A program made the position numbers and the translations under genes. From assembly GCA_046259385.1 (NCBI GenBank), contig JBJYWI010000291.1, positions 44,337 to 108,336 of the forward strand: a stretch of 64,000 nt of DNA. Direction: 5' to 3'. This DNA comes from CAVWDI01 sp046259385. GTDB lineage: Bacteria > Chloroflexota > Anaerolineae > Anaerolineales > UBA4823. This document shows positions 61,013 through 64,000 of this stretch, piece by piece. Position 1 is the stretch's first letter; every line of letters starts with the position of its first letter. The notes under the pieces are model-generated. The model saw only the letters and a program-made list of their open reading frames with translations, searched no databases and was not told the DNA's origin.

Positions 61013-62407
61013 TTAGCTTCCCTGAACGGGCACCATCTCCTTAATGGAAACCCCGTCAATTTCAGGTTGCACTTCGCTGGGCCTGTTAGGAATGGCGTCA
61101 GGGATCTCCAGTTCCAGGTTTCGAATGCGCGGTGTGGCAAAAGCTATAATACTGGACAGCCACAAGAACAACGCAGAAATAACAAAGATCAACGCAATGC
61201 CTCGTCCAGACCCAACACCTATTGCCACCCCAATGATAGTACCGCCCAAAAAACCGCCCTTAGCCATCAGGGGTTCGAAGACCTTGTCCGCCAGCAGCCC
61301 GGCAGCAATATTGGCTATCGGCATGATTGAAAAAGCGATCATGGACCGGATTGCAAAAACACGTCCCTGGATATCCGGCGCAACCTTCATCTGCCAAACC
61401 GCCTGGCTGATAGCTGCCGAAATGGGTATGAACAGCAATATCACAAATTGAGCTGATGCGATCAATGAAGTAGATGGTCGTAAGCCAGCAAGGAGGAAAC
61501 CAAAGCCGCTAATGGCTATTGCAGCGATCACGCCCCAAATACGACGGCTTTTTGGTCCTCCCCAAAAACTCATTATGAGGCCACCAACCAACATTGCCAC
61601 ACCACCGGAAGTCTGGACAACACCCAGTTCGGCTGGCGTTCCATTCGAAAGAACCAACGGCGCGACAAGAACACTCGAGAAGCTCAAAAAGAAATTCACA
61701 ACCGCGTAGTAACATAATAGACCAAACAGCCCTGGGCGTTTAAGCAAATATTTCCACCCAAAGGTGGTGTTGCGCCACATCGAATCCCTTCCACTATCCT
61801 CCGGCCCCCCAATTGCTGATTGGGGTTGTGGGATGTGAACCAGCGCCAGAGCACCTACGGCAAAAAGGAAAGTAGCAAAATCGATCACGATGATCGCTTG
61901 CAAACCAAACCCAGCATACAGCACACCAGCCAGTAATGGAGTGATTATCGATTGAACTGCAAAGCTCATCTGATCCATGCCGCCAGCTCGAGCCAAATCT
62001 TCTTTAGGCACCAGCATAGTGATTGAGGCTCTATATGCTGGATCTTGGAATGCGCTGAATGAAGAACTGAGGACAGTGGAAAGGTATATATGCCAAACCT
62101 CCAATCTGCCAGTTAAGAGCATGACTACCACACCCAGCGTAGCAACTGCAGCACCGATATCCGCCAGGATCATGATGGAACGGCGGTCGTAGCGGTCTGC
62201 GATTGCGCCCGCAAAAGGAGCTAACAAGACTCTGGGCAAATTAAAAAACAATGCGTTCAGAGCGATTGGCAATGCCTGACCTGTCTGCTCATAAATCCAA
62301 ACGCTCAAACCAAAACCGGTCAGTCCTGATCCGATAATCGAGATCAATTGTCCAAACCAAATGATCAAGAAAGTCCTCATCCTTATCATGATTTGAAAAC
62401 CCTGCAT
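61013..62407 (-). CDS. Major facilitator superfamily transporter
   Basis: A 464-aa MFS protein of the EntS/MFS_3 type with about twelve membrane helices. The loop motif GAIADRYDRRS (~61-71) matches the MFS signature between helices 2 and 3. AGGAG precedes the ATG. It lies 99 nt downstream of its probable regulator on the same strand and is likely an exporter of a drug, siderophore or similar small molecule. Confidence 0.88.
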   Translation of the reverse strand: MQGFQIMIRMRTFLIIWFGQLISIIGSGLTGFGLSVWIYEQTGQALPIALNALFFNLPRVLLAPFAGAIADRYDRRSIMILADIGAAVATLGVVVMLLTGRLEVWHIYLSTVLSSSFSAFQDPAYRASITMLVPKEDLARAGGMDQMSFAVQSIITPLLAGVLYAGFGLQAIIVIDFATFLFAVGALALVHIPQPQSAIGGPEDSGRDSMWRNTTFGWKYLLKRPGLFGLLCYYAVVNFFLSFSSVLVAPLVLSNGTPAELGVVQTSGGVAMLVGGLIMSFWGGPKSRRIWGVIAAIAISGFGFLLAGLRPSTSLIASAQFVILLFIPISAAISQAVWQMKVAPDIQGRVFAIRSMIAFSIMPIANIAAGLLADKVFEPLMAKGGFLGGTIIGVAIGVGSGRGIALIFVISALFLWLSSIIAFATPRIRNLELEIPDAIPNRPSEVQPEIDGVSIKEMVPVQGS

Positions 62408-62506
62408 CCTTTAGCTCCTTATTTGGCTGGTTTAAGAGATGCTGTTTTGCGAATTATTTATTTGGGTAGGCGATCACAGGTCTGTGAACCAAGAATCTGG
62501 TACAGT

Positions 62507-63133
62507 CTATTGTTGTTGATTATTGGGATTTTTATAGTAAAAACTGGGGTAAAAAGCAATAGTCAAGGCATGCGTTTGGACATTTTCTGAGATTTCCTGG
62601 TTTCTATAACTATTAAACTCATCCGTAATCTCTTTCAAGCGGTCAATAAATTCAATAGCAAGCTCATCCGGTATGTTGCGCAGCTCTCTATAGATGATTA
62701 CTTCCCGCGGATGTGCTTCAGCGCCGTGATCAATAGCCAGCGATCGGGCTTTTAAACTGCGAATGATATCCTCCCGCGTTGTCTCAATTGGTGCGACCAT
62801 CGAGGTGGCTAATGAATTCTGTCCTTCTGGTGTAGAAAAATTGCATAAATCATCTGATAGTTTATATTCGTATGCTGCAATCCAATAATGTTTTTCGATG
62901 ATATTTGCCTTCACCGTTGTGTCGATAACTTTTATCAATTCGTGCTTCTCAAGTAAATTAACATGGTAATAGAGATTGCTGGATGCCAAACCCAATTTTT
63001 CAGCGATTTGGTTCACCGTGAGGGCACCCTGTGAGAGAATTTCAAGAATTTGATTTCTAAAGGGGTCTGCCAAGACTTTCAGGGTTTCCAGGTCCTCTAC
63101 GATCATTACAGGCATTGGAGTAAATTTATCCAT
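62507..63133 (-). CDS. ArsR-like winged-helix regulator
   Basis: A 208-aa regulator. The winged helix spans ~15-90 (TVNQIAEKLGLASSNLYYHV, LLEKHELIKV). The C-terminal part contains no metal-binding cysteines and is probably a ligand or dimer domain. It is upstream of the MFS transporter and most likely represses it. AAGGA precedes the ATG. Confidence 0.85.
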   Translation of the reverse strand: MDKFTPMPVMIVEDLETLKVLADPFRNQILEILSQGALTVNQIAEKLGLASSNLYYHVNLLEKHELIKVIDTTVKANIIEKHYWIAAYEYKLSDDLCNFSTPEGQNSLATSMVAPIETTREDIIRSLKARSLAIDHGAEAHPREVIIYRELRNIPDELAIEFIDRLKEITDEFNSYRNQEISENVQTHALTIAFYPSFYYKNPNNQQQ

Positions 63134-63143
63134 AATTTAATCC

Positions 63144-63208
63144 TTTTTAGCGTTAAATTATTTTTTACCGTTTAAAATACTTATACCGCATAAATATTAT
63201 TTTGTCAA
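63144..63208 (-). promoter_or_regulatory. Promoter and tandem operator of the ArsR-like regulator
   Basis: On the minus strand, TTGACA (63208-63203), 17 bp and TATAAG (63185-63180) form a near-consensus promoter. Two related A/T-rich repeats, TTTTTAGCGTTAAA (63144-63157) and TTTTTTACCGTTTAAA (63160-63175), cover the start of transcription and the leader, where a repressor would block its own gene. Confidence 0.65.
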
Positions 63209-63803
63209 CATAAAAATTAAAGCCCGTTTACCTCAAAATTATCAGAACAAGTATGTAGTGATATCAAATTAGCCTTATACATTGGGAAGATCGCCTGTTG
63301 AAGATTCAATCTCAAAGTGGATATAAACATAAACCATTCTGCATCCCTGTAGAACGGCTTTGTTGAGCGTGTGTGTCTACGGAGAATCGAATTCACCAGC
63401 AGGTACTTCTCAGCGATATAAGGTTGATTACTGGACTCCGGTCTATAACCAGATTATTATTTATGTTTATCATTAACCATTGGGCGTGCAGTCCAGTATA
63501 ACGGCGCATTTGAAATAGCTCGAAGATGGCAACAATTGTAAAAAAACAATCTATTTACTACCCCGCTTTTCGAAAAACTTCTGATTTAAATTCAATTTAT
63601 GACTCGGGGAATATGGAGGTAATATTTGTACCCTCCTCAGTGCGATCGACTAATTTGATTTGTCCAATATGTCCATTGCCTATATATGGGAGCATAAAAG
63701 AAGGATGGAACCTAGTGGTAGGCGAGGGCGGAATTGTATACGGTAGATTTAAAAAGTAGCAAGATGGAATCTCGGATTGGTTCTAGCGTGGCTGGAGTAA
63801 GAT
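63209..63803. other. Intergenic stretch with repeat copy 3
   Basis: About 595 nt. It contains repeat copy 3 (63480-63541). A 77-aa frame at 63526-63759 begins inside the repeat and looks accidental. No other feature is recognised. Confidence 0.4.
63480..63541 (+). repeat. Dispersed repeat, copy 3
   Basis: GGGCGTGCAGTCCAGTATAA from 63482. The frame reads GRAVQYNGAFEIARRWQQL and ends at TAA 63539-63541. It is closer to copy 1 in the first 24 bases and to copy 2 afterwards. Confidence 0.75.
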
Positions 63804-64000
63804 ATGACGTCGAAGATAGTTGATCAAAAAGCGGTTCAAACAATTTCCTCTCGCCAGTGGATCCGTCTGATTGCGGTGTATCTCTTCATACCACTGGTTC
63901 TATTTGTGTGCGGAGGAGATTTAGGTTGGTGGCAGGCGTGGGTCTATTCCCTGCTAATTGTTGCTGCTGGCGTGGGAGGGCGTATTTTGGCGGAACGGCG
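63804..64000 (+). CDS. Isoprenylcysteine methyltransferase-like membrane protein, 5' part
   Basis: A frame starting at ATG 63804 behind GGAG runs off the window end after 65 residues. It shows a first membrane helix (IRLIAVYLFIPLVLFVCGG), then DLGWWQAWVYSLLIVAAG, the usual start of isoprenylcysteine carboxyl methyltransferase family proteins. The rest is outside the window, so the catalytic part cannot be checked. Confidence 0.6.
   Translation, partial: MTSKIVDQKAVQTISSRQWIRLIAVYLFIPLVLFVCGGDLGWWQAWVYSLLIVAAGVGGRILAER

Noticed and set aside
63526..63759. A 77-aa frame beginning inside repeat copy 3
   Set aside because: The ATG lies inside the repeat and the sequence has no family features; probably accidental.
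1..64000. tRNA or rRNA genes
   Set aside because: I looked for T-loop and cloverleaf patterns and rRNA-like sequence and saw none convincing; a covariance-model scan would settle it.

Overview
The window looks like chromosome of an anaerobic or facultatively anaerobic bacterium, probably a Chloroflexota (Anaerolineae-like) lineage. This is inferred from gene content and order, and no rRNA or tRNA gene was seen that could confirm it. GC content is near 50 percent, genes are tightly packed in operons, and several starts overlap the preceding stop.

Bases 1-10,130 hold a truncated gene end, a possible small RNA, an isochorismatase-like hydrolase, and a signalling block. That block comprises an anti-sigma kinase, a STAS antagonist, a PAS-PP2C phosphatase, a MinD-like ATPase and an HD/cyclic-nucleotide-binding protein. 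It is followed by a decayed cyclic-nucleotide domain, an ADP-ribosylglycohydrolase, a broken methyltransferase, a DUF1801 protein and a short-chain dehydrogenase.

Bases 10,300-29,480 form one long plus-strand electron-transfer locus. Three HdrA-type flavoprotein genes are each followed by an mvhD-type gene. Two of the three MvhD proteins carry an in-frame UGA exactly where the third has cysteine, and a near-identical hairpin lies 16 nt downstream of each UGA, so they are very probably selenoproteins. The two largest HdrA proteins (1535 and 1501 aa) are mosaics: a duplicated HdrA core with an NfnB/GltD-like NAD(P)H oxidoreductase inserted. The locus ends with metV, metF and a fused HdrC-HdrB gene, then a strong terminator. 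The set resembles the MetFV-HdrABC-MvhD methylene-tetrahydrofolate reductase complex of acetogens, expanded threefold, and carries its own two-component pair.

Bases 29,500-36,700 hold small accessory genes (GNAT, DinB, one hypothetical), two copies of a MITE-like repeat, and a MarR-regulated heterodimeric ABC exporter.

Bases 36,900-46,530 hold a PocR-domain regulator with three 10-bp-phased TAGCA repeats at its promoter, then tusA, two DsrE-family genes and a lipoyl-carrier (GcvH/LbpA-like) gene. These lead into an Isp-type [NiFe] hydrogenase (HynS-Isp1-Isp2-HynL with an extra STAS-like gene), its maturation protease and a lipoate-protein ligase. Together they suggest that sulfur carried on a lipoyl protein is coupled to hydrogen metabolism.

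Bases 46,800-57,170 hold an OmpR-type two-component system beside a promoter with a perfect PHO-box-like repeat. That promoter leads into two small membrane proteins, ApbE, a ferric-reductase-like membrane protein and a haem protein. A lipoprotein, a DUF5666-like protein and a cytochrome bc complex (cytochrome b, Rieske, triheme cytochrome c) follow.

Bases 57,170-64,000 are accessory. They contain a frameshifted gene joining a Cas4/RecB-like plus DEDD nuclease to an IS66-type transposase, three copies of a short dispersed repeat, an MFS transporter with its ArsR-like regulator, and the start of an isoprenylcysteine methyltransferase-like gene.
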